Assembly: GCF_000150275.1 (NCBI RefSeq)
Contig: NW_002060949.1
Location: 147,861-211,860, forward strand
Direction of reading: 5' to 3'
DNA: 64,000 nt
From: Trichoplax adhaerens
Taxonomy: Eukaryota > Placozoa > Uniplacotomia > Trichoplacea > Trichoplacidae
Within the stretch, counting starts at the first letter, position 1. Every line of letters starts with the position of its first letter. The position numbers and the translations under genes are program-made. Below, piece after piece: positions 14,146-24,434 of the stretch. The notes beneath the pieces were generated by a model. That model saw only the letters and a list, made by a program, of their open reading frames with translations, was not told the origin of the DNA and made no database searches.

Positions 14146-14963
14146 GTGAAACTATTTATGAAAATATATCAGAAGAGTCAGATAATGTGGTTTTAGTTGC
14201 CATGTAGAGAATTGCACAAGGAGCTTAAGAAAAGAGGATACTTTATTGTCGATATTAGTTAGGTACAATGTGATAATTACGGTAGGTCAGCGTGGTAGCT
14301 GCCGTGAGTAAAGTGTGAATACTAACTGTTACTAATAATGCAACTTAAGAAATCTAAGGTAGAAAACGGTAGTATTTATAGCTATGGCATTAGAACACAT
14401 GCAGAGAACATGATTGTAGGATTAGATACAATATATACCATAACAGGTTATAGAATAGCAGATGATTGTAGAAAATAGCGAGGACTGTAATAACTAAATG
14501 TAGTAAGCCATATTTGAATGTAGAGCGAACAGACTGTAGATATGTCTAAATATAAGATCAATACAACATGTCTATATTTAAGAATAGAATATAGTTACAA
14601 TATATTCTAAATACACTACACAACTGTTATTCTTAAAGATTTGACTAAGTAATTCCGCCAATATGGACATCAAAATGAATGGAATGTCCGCCTATGTTTA
14701 ACTGGACAATGTAGCTGTACTGCACACATGTGGTACTATCCGAAGGTTTATATATATACAAAATAACGCACCTAGAATAAGAGCTGAAAACGATTTAGAT
14801 CGACATCTTTACATGATGGTATGCTTAACTACAAGTTCAAGGTTATTAGAATCAGGTATCTTCCGTGGACGTCATGTAATAGTCGATTACTACTCGTATA
14901 TTAGAATTTCTATCTTCGGATACATCAAATAATAGTAATAATAGTAATAGATGCGCTTATGTT

Positions 14964-14987
14964 GTATTGCACTATGAAGTGCAATAC
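14964..14987. repeat. perfect hairpin, 10-bp arms
   Basis: GTATTGCACT, a 4-base loop (ATGA), then AGTGCAATAC. It lies about 195 bp beyond the stop codon of the minus-strand P450 gene, so it could be in that transcript's 3' region. Function unknown. Confidence 0.6.
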
Positions 14988-15182
14988 GGTTGCAAGGATG
15001 GCCTATAACATAACAGTTACAGTAAAAAGATAAGATAAAACGACTCTTTGTGCATACGCGCGTTCGTACTACGTTAATTAGCCGTATATTCTAGCGCTAG
15101 AGATACTAAATTGCAGAATTGGATGAATAGTCAAAGGGATCCTTATAGCCTATTGACGTAATTATGATAGCAGCTATGAATA

Positions 15183-16727
15183 TTATAGCTCATTGACTTT
15201 AATCCATATTCCAGTCGCGGATTTCATGACAAGTGGGATCGTTGTTACCACAGGTTTAGTTTCATCAATTTCTAGATGGTAGTGCCGGACAATTTTAGCG
15301 ACGGCCACTTTTAATACATTCATGGCGAATGATTGACCGATACAGTTTCTTGATCCGGCAGAGAAAGGGATATAGGAGAAAGCATCGCGTTGTGCTATTT
15401 CTTCCGATAGAAATCGCGAAGGATTATATTCATCGCGATTCAGCCAAGTATTCGCCTTACCGTGTAAGACGAAGATTGGTATATTGATCTTGGTACCTGC
15501 TAAAACTGTAATTCCATCTATTTTGACATCTTTATCGAGTACACGCTCAATCATTGGAACGGTCGTGTATAAACGCATGGCTTCCTTAATGCAAATTGTA
15601 GTATATTTAAGCTCGGATAAATCGTTCCAAGCTATATCACTTCTACCCTGTAGAACTGATTTGACTTCATCTCTTACTTTTTGCTGGTGTTCTTTATGCT
15701 TACTTAATAAATAAATGGTAAATGATAAAGCACTTGAAGTAGTATCATGGCCGGCAAACATAAACGTTTCCACTTCATTACGTATATTATTAAATGATAA
15801 ACCTTTACCATCTCGATCTCTTGCTTTGATTAATATATCTAGAAAGTCAATATAGTCTCGGACATTACTTTCCGAGCCTAATTCAACTTCACGTAGGCGT
15901 TTCCGAATGACATTCTCTGTAAAACGATGAGATTCTTTAACGCAAGTATTAAATCTTCTACCTTCCGAAGTTAAGTAATAAAGAAATGGAATATAGCCAG
16001 TAAGACTAAAAAAGCGATTGACTGTCAGCCAAGCTAATTCTTTCACAACAGTAACATAAGGATCATTTTTGCCAATAGTTTGGCATTGGGTTTTAAGAGA
16101 GAAAGAACTTTGTAGGATAATATCTAAAGTTAAAAAATTCATATCAGAGTAGATCTCAAATGATTGACCTGTAGCAGCCTGGGATGACCACTTTTCAATT
16201 ACGACATCAACACATCGATTATAGATAGGTAAATAATGCTTTAAAACACCAAAATGGAAGGCAGGCGTAACTAATTTTCTATTCCTAGCCCATTTTCCTC
16301 CATTAGAAATCAATAATCCATCACCGAGCCATTCTCGAATAAACGTATAGGAATAGTTTTCTTTGGCCCCACCTGATGCGATAACAGCTTTCGCCGCATC
16401 AGGAGAATTACAAACTAAAATGGACATGAAAGGGCCTAAACGGAGAAAAAACGATGACGGATAATTTTGACATTGCTTCTGTAAATAACTCAAAATATTG
16501 TCTGGGTTTTGCATTTCTGAAAGACTCCCGTATAGCCAATGTCCCTGTGGTGATGGAAATTGATTTAATTGCCTACGAATTTTAATTTCTCGTATGATTG
16601 GCCGGATATTGAGCAGCAATATCGCTGCAAGAACAGACAACGCCACCGTTATAGCAATCCCAATCATGGCAGATGGGGGTGCTGTGAAGTAGAAGGAAAT
16701 GGTTAATGAAGCCAAATCGGTCTTCAA
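15183..16727 (-). CDS. cytochrome P450, CYP4 clan (copy 1)
   Basis: A single uninterrupted frame encodes 514 residues, normal for a microsomal P450. Such enzymes are haem monooxygenases of the endoplasmic reticulum, and CYP4 members often hydroxylate fatty acids or related lipids; the substrate here is unknown. Residues about 21-41 form the N-terminal membrane anchor. The C-helix WARNRKL (146-152) is followed by TPAFHF. The I-helix oxygen-binding motif is AGHDTT (325-330), ExxR is E382-R385, and the haem loop is PFSAGSRNCIG with the cysteine ligand at 462. The CYP4 signature reads EVETFMFAGHDTT, with Ala where mammalian CYP4 enzymes have the Glu that bonds covalently to haem. The gene is one of three tandem, same-strand, intronless copies. 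A tandem-repeat array starts about 390 bp upstream. Family call secure; subfamily not assignable. Confidence 0.95.
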   Translation of the reverse strand: MKTDLASLTISFYFTAPPSAMIGIAITVALSVLAAILLLNIRPIIREIKIRRQLNQFPSPQGHWLYGSLSEMQNPDNILSYLQKQCQNYPSSFFLRLGPFMSILVCNSPDAAKAVIASGGAKENYSYTFIREWLGDGLLISNGGKWARNRKLVTPAFHFGVLKHYLPIYNRCVDVVIEKWSSQAATGQSFEIYSDMNFLTLDIILQSSFSLKTQCQTIGKNDPYVTVVKELAWLTVNRFFSLTGYIPFLYYLTSEGRRFNTCVKESHRFTENVIRKRLREVELGSESNVRDYIDFLDILIKARDRDGKGLSFNNIRNEVETFMFAGHDTTSSALSFTIYLLSKHKEHQQKVRDEVKSVLQGRSDIAWNDLSELKYTTICIKEAMRLYTTVPMIERVLDKDVKIDGITVLAGTKINIPIFVLHGKANTWLNRDEYNPSRFLSEEIAQRDAFSYIPFSAGSRNCIGQSFAMNVLKVAVAKIVRHYHLEIDETKPVVTTIPLVMKSATGIWIKVNEL

Positions 16728-16810
16728 TATCTACAGTATCTGATCTTATTGTATTTTTTTAACCTTTTGCCTTGAGCACAGTATTTCTAGGCCTCAACAC
16801 ACAATTTACA

Positions 16811-16862
16811 GTACTGTACTGTACTGTCAGGACGTACAGTACAGTACAGTAAGTACAGTACA
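16811..16862. repeat. TACTGTA/TACAGTA inverted-repeat cluster upstream of P450 copy 1
   Basis: Perfect 16-bp arms at 16812-16827 and 16836-16851 are separated by an 8-base spacer, with a further ACAGTA copy to the right. Each arm is itself a run of the 4-base palindrome GTAC within TACTGT units. It lies 85-135 bp upstream of the P450 start codon (minus strand). Similar clusters lie near other gene starts in this window. Confidence 0.7.
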
Positions 16863-17116
16863 ATAGTCGCCCGACCCGGTGAACTCTACTGACGTACATT
16901 TCATTGTTTTATTCTGTTACTATCGTACGTTATCGTAGGTTGCGCGATCTTCGTTGACACGATATTGTCGTTGGCGTGATTCAACCAGTAAGGTGTCGAT
17001 CGATATCAAGTGAAACAAAGGATATGTCCGCCCCCCATCAATTGTCCAGTCTTCAATGACGTTGTTGATGTTCATTAGATATATGACATACTGTATATAG
17101 CTCAAACAGGCAAACC
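16863..17116. other. spacer between palindrome cluster and repeat array
   Basis: No gene seen. A 75-codon minus-strand frame here starts inside the first repeat unit and looks accidental. Confidence 0.5.
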
Positions 17117-18114
17117 TGATAGGCTGCTTCGTTAGATTAATGATCATTTTGCATCAAATCATGCGATATTATTGTTAATAAGTATTCAATATGATGTTCC
17201 TTGCCTTGATTATAGATTATAAAATGATTATTCTATACAGTAGAAACATGGCTGAACACTCTGATCGGCTGCTTCGTCAGATTAATGATCATTTGCATCA
17301 AATCATGCGATATTATTGTTAATAAGTATTCAATGTGATGTTCCTTGCCTTGATTATAGGCTATAAAATGATTATTCTATACAGTAGAAACATGGCTGAA
17401 CAATCTGATCGGCTGCTTCGTCAGATTAATGATCATTTTGCATCAAATCATGCGATATTATTGTTAATAAGTATTCAATGTGATGTTCCTTGCTTTGATT
17501 ATAGGTTATAAATGATTATTCTATACAGTAGAAACATGGCTGAACACTCTGATCGGCTGCTTCGTCAGATTAATGATCATTTGCATCAAATCATGCGATA
17601 TTATTGTTAATAAGTATTCAATATGATGTTCCTTGCCTTGATTATAGGTTATAAGTGATTATTCTATACAGTAGAAACATGGCTGAACAATCTGATCGGC
17701 TGCTTCGTCAGATTAATGATCATTTGCATCAAATCATGCGATATTATTGTTAATAAGTATTCAATATGATGTTCCTTGCCTTGATTATAGGCTATAAAAT
17801 GATTATTCTATACAGTAGAAACATGGCTGAACACTCTGATCGGCTGCTTCGTCAGATTAATGATCATTTGCATCAAATCATGCGATATTATTGTTAATAA
17901 GTATTCAATATGATGTTCCTTGCCTTGATTATAGGTTATAAGTGATTACTCTATACAGTAGAAACATGGCTAAACACTCTGATCGGCTGCTTCGTCAGAT
18001 TAATGATCATTTGCATCAAATCATGCGATATTATTGTTAATAAGTATTCAATGTGATTTTCCTTGCTTTGATTATAGGTTATAAGTGATTATTCTATACA
18101 GTAGAAACATGGCT
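17117..18114. repeat. tandem repeat, ~144-bp unit, about 7 copies
   Basis: The marker GGCTGCTTCG recurs at 17122, 17267, 17411, 17555, 17698, 17842 and 17985, giving steps of 143-145 bp. Units differ by only a few substitutions or single-base indels, so the array is young or homogenised. Five of the seven units carry ATTTGCAT, the reverse complement of the octamer ATGCAAAT bound by POU-family factors; units 1 and 3 have an extra T that breaks it. The array lies between P450 copies 1 and 2, upstream of copy 1. No coding sequence spans it. It may be a minisatellite, an enhancer-like array, or both. Confidence 0.92.
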
Positions 18115-19543
18115 GTACGCTCTGTACAGTAATTAGGGAACATTGAAGTTGGATTTTGAAACTTCACTTCACGTGCACTTCAGGTGGAGTTCGCTAAGTG
18201 TACAGTAGAGTACTACTAGCAGAAACTTCTGGAAAGTTTAGGTGTACTTGTAATCATCTGGTGTTTTGACAGTGCTTTGACATGATATACGAGTACATCC
18301 AGACTCCCAGTCAATAATTCCGTAATTTATTAACTGCATAAAACAGAATACGTCCGTTTCAGAGAATTTAGTAGCCGGATTGGCCAGCCTCTGAGTCACT
18401 TTGAAGCTGAGTTGACTGAGATAGGCGGTCTATAGCAGGAATTATCCATATAGGATATTAAACAGTCTCAATGCTTAAATACGGATGGATATGAAGTTGA
18501 ACTCTTGACTTTGCTACAATGACAATAGGTATACAAGTAGGAGCATGGACTTTAGATTGAAAAATCGAAAAGTCCATGGTAGGAGTAAAACTAATTGTTT
18601 AGGTAAAAATGCAAGTATGGCCGATAGACAGTACAGGCAAAAAACTGAAAGGCCTGTATGTAGAGTATTAGAGAATTCGTAATAATGGTTGATTTAAATT
18701 AATTATACATGACCGCCTATGGATTATGCATGTTCGCAGTGAGAGGAATGCTAGAATTACTGTTCAGCATAATTATAAATAATAATATTAAAACACAAGA
18801 ATAACGGATATACTGTATGAATGCTGGTACATGCTAGGACTTGATACTGCATTGTATCTATCACTAGGAGGGGATTCATGTACGTATAGTAAGATAATAT
18901 AGATATGAATTTTCTTTTAATGTAATGAATGCTATGTGTAGAACACGACCGTTCCTCTTCATTTGAGCGGGTATTCAACCAATTAATATATACGTACCTT
19001 TACTAGAACTGGATTAAGTTGGGGCAATGATTTTTACATCTGTGCGGTAGCTGAAAATGCATAAATTATATAGTGAGTATAAACCTTCGGTTTTTCCTCA
19101 ACTGTCTAACGAGAAGGAGTAAATCTAGTACAGTTGTCTAAAGATATCGCGTTTAGTCTTTCTTGTCAAAACTACGAGTTTTTTCAATCATAGTAAGCTA
19201 ACTTCCTAATGATGTCTTACCAAATTATATTAATCATCCATGATTGATATCGAATAAATTTAAATATTGTAAAGCTCGAACACGTACACTTACACAGAAG
19301 TAATGTTCAAGGTTACTAAGAAATGATGTTAAATTCGAAGCTATGCCTTAAAACAGTATAAAGGAATTTAAACTAGTATACCTGCGTAAACTACGTACTT
19401 TGAGTCAATACGCAAAAGCGATACGGATGATCTAAAGGCTACGCATCTAGAATAGTAATCTAGGAAAAATCTTGCAATATTTCTGATTCAAGTCTAATCA
19501 TATGAATTTATAATCCAATCTATCTTTATTAACCTGGTGAGAC
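18115..19543. other. intergenic between P450 copies 1 and 2
   Basis: Beyond the repeat array I see no exon, RNA gene or element. An AATAAA on the minus strand at 19525-19530 is 14 bp past the stop of P450 copy 2 and may be its polyadenylation signal. Confidence 0.55.
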
Positions 19544-21055
19544 TTAATTATTTCTCTCTTTTATATAGATATCATGACCATGTAATTTTAAAACCAAAGG
19601 AGCTGTAAAAGTTAGATTATTTTTCATATCAACGGTAAAGTAATATCGATAAACTAATTTAGCTACAGCAACTTTTAAAAAGTTTATTGCAAAGTTTTGA
19701 CCTATACAATTTCTTGATCCAGCTGAGAATGGAATATAAGCATATGGATGTCTACTTCCACAATTTTCTGGCAAGAATCGCAAAGGATCATATTTCTCCG
19801 GATCATCCCAAACGTCAGGATTTCTATGCAGCATGAATCCTGCGATTGCAATTTGTGAACCTGCAGCTAGGATTTTACCATCTATTTCTACATCTCTTTC
19901 TAAAGTTCGCTCTATTATTGGTACAGTCGTGTATAAGCGCATAGCTTCCTTAATGCACAGGGATGTATGCTTTAATTCAGGTAGATCTTTCCATTCTATT
20001 TCTTCTTTACATGCAAGTATTTTATCAACCTCTGATCGAATCTTATCTTGATGCTCTGTATACCTCGCAATACAGTAAAGCGTACTCGATAGCGCACTTG
20101 AAGACGTATCATGACCAGCAAACAGGAATGTATCGACTTCATTGCGTATTTCTAATAAGCTGAGGCCTTCGCCATTTTCGTACGTTGCCTTTAAAAGAAC
20201 GTCTAAAAAGTCTAAATGCTTTTTCATCTTACTGCCATCATCATGACTTGAGCTTAATTCTCCTTGACGTTTTCGAATGACATTTTCAGTAAATTCATGG
20301 GTTAGCTGGACATTGGAATAAAATTTTCTACCTGCAGAGGTAATTGAATAGATCCAATCGCTGTGGTAGAAAATATTAAAGGGTCGTTCTGTTACTAATT
20401 TTGTAATAGTACGAACTGCATTTATATAGGGATGTTTTACATTTTCCCTCTGGCAATCGAACTCAACGGAAAAAGCACAGCGAGTAATAACATCCAGAGT
20501 ACATAAACTAGCATCATAGAAGGTGTCTAATGGTTTATGCAAGCGATCTGGATTTGACCATTTCTCAGTAAGTATGTCCAAGGCTTCATTATATATATGA
20601 ACGTATGGTTTAAGTACGTCGAAATGGAAAGCTGGTGTGATCAGACGTCGATTTCTAGACCACCTTTTACCATTTTCTGTGAGTAAACCGGGTCCAACCC
20701 ATTCGTTTAGAAAGCGGTATGCAATACTAATTTTAGGTGGACTGGCATTTATAATTGTTTTTACTGAATCAGGGTGATAGCAAACAAATGATGGATATGT
20801 CATTCCATACCACATAACAAAGTATTTATCAAATACCTTACTTGTTTCGTTGAGAAAGTTTAAAAAAGTTTCTGCTGTAGCCATTTGATGAGTATTACCA
20901 ACGAACGTTCGACACTTAGGTCCATCAAAGTGACTCCCATATCGATATATTCTTAACCTGTTCTTTGCATACGAGTAAAACGAGGCAATTGACACTGAAA
21001 GGAAGTATGAACAAACTGCTATTGAAATAGGATAAAATATACTCATATCCATCAT
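19544..21055 (-). CDS. cytochrome P450, CYP4 clan (copy 2)
   Basis: An intronless frame encodes 503 residues. The hydrophobic N-terminus (about residues 6-26) is the membrane anchor. Visible motifs are the C-helix WSRNRRLITPAFHF (from residue 132), I-helix AGHDTSSS (313-320), ExxR at E370-R373, and the haem loop PFSAGSRNCIG with Cys450. The CYP4 signature is EVDTFLFAGHDTS, again with Ala in place of the haem-linking Glu. Blocks such as KEAMRLYTTVP are identical in copy 1, supporting local duplication. Unlike copies 1 and 3, it has DGPKCRT in place of a proline-rich hinge followed by HWL, so its N-terminal hinge has diverged. Role: haem monooxygenase of the endoplasmic reticulum, substrate unknown. 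The possible polyadenylation hexamer lies within 20 bp of the stop. Confidence 0.95.
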   Translation of the reverse strand: MMDMSIFYPISIAVCSYFLSVSIASFYSYAKNRLRIYRYGSHFDGPKCRTFVGNTHQMATAETFLNFLNETSKVFDKYFVMWYGMTYPSFVCYHPDSVKTIINASPPKISIAYRFLNEWVGPGLLTENGKRWSRNRRLITPAFHFDVLKPYVHIYNEALDILTEKWSNPDRLHKPLDTFYDASLCTLDVITRCAFSVEFDCQRENVKHPYINAVRTITKLVTERPFNIFYHSDWIYSITSAGRKFYSNVQLTHEFTENVIRKRQGELSSSHDDGSKMKKHLDFLDVLLKATYENGEGLSLLEIRNEVDTFLFAGHDTSSSALSSTLYCIARYTEHQDKIRSEVDKILACKEEIEWKDLPELKHTSLCIKEAMRLYTTVPIIERTLERDVEIDGKILAAGSQIAIAGFMLHRNPDVWDDPEKYDPLRFLPENCGSRHPYAYIPFSAGSRNCIGQNFAINFLKVAVAKLVYRYYFTVDMKNNLTFTAPLVLKLHGHDIYIKERNN

Positions 21056-22952
21056 AATTTCTAATCATGAAAATCTGTCTGGTGTGATTATGTATTAATC
21101 AACTTATTAATTAATCGACCAACTAGATTTTAATAGTATTGATCGGCTGAATTCACCGTCTATGATGGCAGCAACTTTTTAGTAAAAAATTTCAACTACC
21201 ATTAACCAGCAGATTAATAGATAAATTATGCGTAAAGTGATATCACGTGGACGAGCTCGCCACCTCTATTGATAGTTATCTAACAATAGTTTTGTAGGCA
21301 TTTTTATCATTAATTATTCAGCAGATAGGGACTTCGTAGGGCTATATCTGTATTGGGTAATATGCAGTCTGATAGGATTTTGACCAGAAAACAGAATAAG
21401 TTTAAATAGGAATATAAATATTGGACTACAAGCTCGATAAGTAAGGAATGGATTGCACGTTTAGATAATTTAGTATATGTTGCTCATTTGAAATAAAGGA
21501 GACTTTGATTCCCGTAAATAGTTTTGTATGATGGAAAAGAAATGTGCAAAAATATTACAATCCTTCGATGCAGAAAATTTATCTATATGTTATTTAAGAA
21601 TATATGCGTATATGTGTATGTATTCGGGTATGTATGTGACATCTATAAGTAAAGTTTCAATATCGGATGATTTTTCTTTTACTTTACTTTATTCTCTACT
21701 TTATCAAATTATTCGTTTGAGTCAAGATTGCTTCTACTTCTTTCCTGTAATAGCTCATGTTTACTTTCCTTAGCTATTTTCTTTTCACCATAGAAAGTGT
21801 AGTACTAGTCCTCTGGTCAGTCATTATTTTATATCAACATTTTATAGTATAATTCTGTAATTTAATTTTCTTCTGTGAATTTAAATTTATTTAAAGAACA
21901 AAATATTTTAATTTAATGTAAACTGAATATTGAAGTTGATATATCATGAACGCTGATTTTTAAATTATTTTACCTTTTAAATTGTCTTGCGATATTTTTC
22001 ATACCGTATGATACTATTTGCAATCCTGCATTGCCTGTGTTAGTAGTCGAGCAATTTGAAAGATGAAAACTATCTGCAAAAGTTTGTGATTTAAATTAAA
22101 ATATCAAGAGGAATGAGCTTTAGATGATATGTCATGCCTGTATTTAATAAATTACACTGCTCGTGGCTCCTTGACATTTTAATTTGTTAATAACTATAAC
22201 TTAAAGAACGCACCTTACTATTACTGCATATTTCAGTCGCACATTCAAAGCTCGAGCTATTTTCGTTTGCAAAGTGTTATCTAGAATACAGTGCTGCATC
22301 CATACTGTAGAACTAATCTAGCGTTGTATATTAGCACTATATATCACGCTCATAGATAAACGATATTGAAAAATATTGAAACAGGCCCTGATTTTAGTTA
22401 TGAATCATATATACGTAAATGTTTAGACTAAATTTAGAATTAGTTACACAATTATTGTGAGTTACTGCATAAGACAGGTTTATTGAGAGATTGCATCGTC
22501 TTATAAACACACCTATGCAATAAGAAAATTCGGTAATAGAACTGATAAATGGTAATATATAACGTAACACATTATCAATATAGTTCAATACTGCACGTAT
22601 TAGTAGTGATAAGAATACATTCTTTAACTGCAATTTACAGTTATGCAGTTATGATTACTTTAATCAATGTTTTGAAAAGAATCTTGATAACAGAGTTAAA
22701 CAGTCTTGTCCGTGTATTTCAAGGCTCTTCTAATATATAAAGAGTAAGATACGTGTTTTAGCAAATACAGTAACGAATCTCTTGCACCTTCATTTTGAAA
22801 CTTTGCAAAGGTACGAGAATGAAGAAACAGCAAGTACGTAGATAAATTTGCGTAAGAGAGGTACTATATCACTTATATGAATCTATAATTATAATGAATT
22901 TAATTAAGATATTCAAATTCTATTCTTATAGTGTGATATCGACCAATGTTTA
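21056..22952. other. intergenic between P450 copies 2 and 3
   Basis: AT-rich, with only short open frames (for example 21528-21773 on the plus strand). I see no motif, splice pattern or repeat that supports a gene. It should hold the promoter of copy 2. Confidence 0.55.
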
Positions 22953-22954
22953 TT
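22949..22954 (-). promoter_or_regulatory. possible polyadenylation signal overlapping the stop codon of P450 copy 3
   Basis: On the minus strand the sequence reads TTAATAAAC, so AATAAA shares bases with the TAA stop. If used, the transcript would have almost no 3' untranslated region. Confidence 0.35.
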
Positions 22955-24434
22955 AACGCTTTTGCACCGTAATCCATAAACTGTTCGCGGCTTTTAATAC
23001 TAGCGATTGTAAATGTTTAGGACTGTAGTCTTCACCTATACGTAAATAATAGTTGTACACCGTTTTGGCAACTACTAGCTTTATTTCATTTAATGCAAAC
23101 ACTTGACCAATACAGTTTCTACTGCCGATCGAGAAAGGAATATAAGCATAAGGATCTCGATTTTGACAGCGTTCCGCCTGGTAACGATCAGGATCATATT
23201 CCCATGGAGATGGCCATACTTCGGGATTGTGGTGAAGATTATAGATAGCTATTTCGATCATGGTTCCAACTGGAGCTGTTATTCCATCTATTTCGGTGTC
23301 TTCTTCTAATATGCGAGTTACTATTGGAACCGTAGAGTGCAGCCGCATAGCTTCCTTAATACACATTGTTGTATGCTTGAGCTTAGATAAATCAGCTATG
23401 GTTAAACTATCTCGTTTGCATATATCGTAAACCTCTTGATATATCTTTTGCTGATGTTGTGGATGCTTTGCCAAGCAGTACAATGTCCACGATATTGCAC
23501 TGGCTGTAGTATCATGCCCGGCAAAAAGAAATGTTTCGACCTCATCACATATTTCTCTTTTGGTTAGTGATTTTCCCATGTTATCCCGAGCTGACAACAG
23601 GATATCGATAAAATTGAACTTTGTGGAGGACAAATCGACTTCATTATTATTAAATTGTTTTTGTCGATCTTCTATTAATTGTTGTGCAATCTGATTAGAA
23701 CAACGGCAGTTATCGGCATACTTTCGACCTGTACTGGATAGGTTGTAAATAAGATTGAGACTCTTCAGTATTTCATAAAGTCTACCCTCAACTAGTTGAG
23801 TATTTTCATTCGTTAGCTTAACAAAAGGATGACTTCGACCTGATCTCTGGCAGTCCAAGTTTATAGCAAAAGCACTACGTAGTAATATATCGAATGATAA
23901 CAATCTCACAGTATCAAATACACTAATTCTTGTATTATCAACGGCATGTTCATTCAATTTCTCTATAAATATCGATACGCACTGATTCATTACATCAACA
24001 TATGATTGCATAATTTCAAAGTGGAAGGCTGGTGTTACCAGGCGACGATTTCTTGCCCATTTTGTGCCATTCTCTAATAAAATACCACGTCCAAGCCACG
24101 GCAACAAATATTGATAAGCTGGACCATCCTTGATTGTCTTAGCTTTTATAACAGCGCGTATTGTTTCTGGATGTGAAACAGATAGTACCGGAGTTAGAGG
24201 ACCATACCATAGTAAAAATTTTCGAGGAAATTTCAGACTAAAACTATGGTAGCTTTTAAGAAATTCTTTAGGAGATGCCAACTGATGAAGATTTCCCAGT
24301 AACCAATGAGATTTGGGTCCTGGAAATTTTTTTAGGATATTAACTATTCGATAGTGACCTATAATAGCACACAGCGAACGGTAGAATATATAGGACAGGA
24401 ATAACCCTAAGACAACTTCGGCTCCAACTAGCAT
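22953..24434 (-). CDS. cytochrome P450, CYP4 clan (copy 3)
   Basis: An intronless frame encodes 493 residues. It has an N-terminal anchor (about residues 3-27), the hinge FPGPKSHWLLG (37-47), C-helix WARNRRLVTPAFHF (126-139), I-helix AGHDTTAS (305-312), ExxR at E361-R364, and haem loop PFSIGSRNCIG with Cys441. The CYP4 signature is EVETFLFAGHDTT, with Ala replacing the haem-linking Glu, as in the other two copies. It is the most diverged of the three (KEAMRLHSTVP against KEAMRLYTTVP). It is expected to be an endoplasmic-reticulum monooxygenase; the substrate cannot be inferred. With no introns amid intron-rich neighbours, an ancestral retroposed copy followed by tandem duplication is possible. 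Confidence 0.95.
   Translation of the reverse strand: MLVGAEVVLGLFLSYIFYRSLCAIIGHYRIVNILKKFPGPKSHWLLGNLHQLASPKEFLKSYHSFSLKFPRKFLLWYGPLTPVLSVSHPETIRAVIKAKTIKDGPAYQYLLPWLGRGILLENGTKWARNRRLVTPAFHFEIMQSYVDVMNQCVSIFIEKLNEHAVDNTRISVFDTVRLLSFDILLRSAFAINLDCQRSGRSHPFVKLTNENTQLVEGRLYEILKSLNLIYNLSSTGRKYADNCRCSNQIAQQLIEDRQKQFNNNEVDLSSTKFNFIDILLSARDNMGKSLTKREICDEVETFLFAGHDTTASAISWTLYCLAKHPQHQQKIYQEVYDICKRDSLTIADLSKLKHTTMCIKEAMRLHSTVPIVTRILEEDTEIDGITAPVGTMIEIAIYNLHHNPEVWPSPWEYDPDRYQAERCQNRDPYAYIPFSIGSRNCIGQVFALNEIKLVVAKTVYNYYLRIGEDYSPKHLQSLVLKAANSLWITVQKR

Larger units (their letters stand above)
13889..15182. other. intergenic, 3' ends of two convergent genes
   Basis: No gene is seen. It holds the presumed 3' UTR of the receptor, a short AATAGT-type simple repeat at about 14929-14950, and a perfect 10-bp-arm hairpin at 14964-14987. 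Confidence 0.6.

Noticed and set aside
16920-17147. 75-codon minus-strand frame upstream of P450 copy 1.
   Set aside because: It starts inside the first tandem-repeat unit, has no family motif, and its start is present in other repeat copies without a continuing frame.
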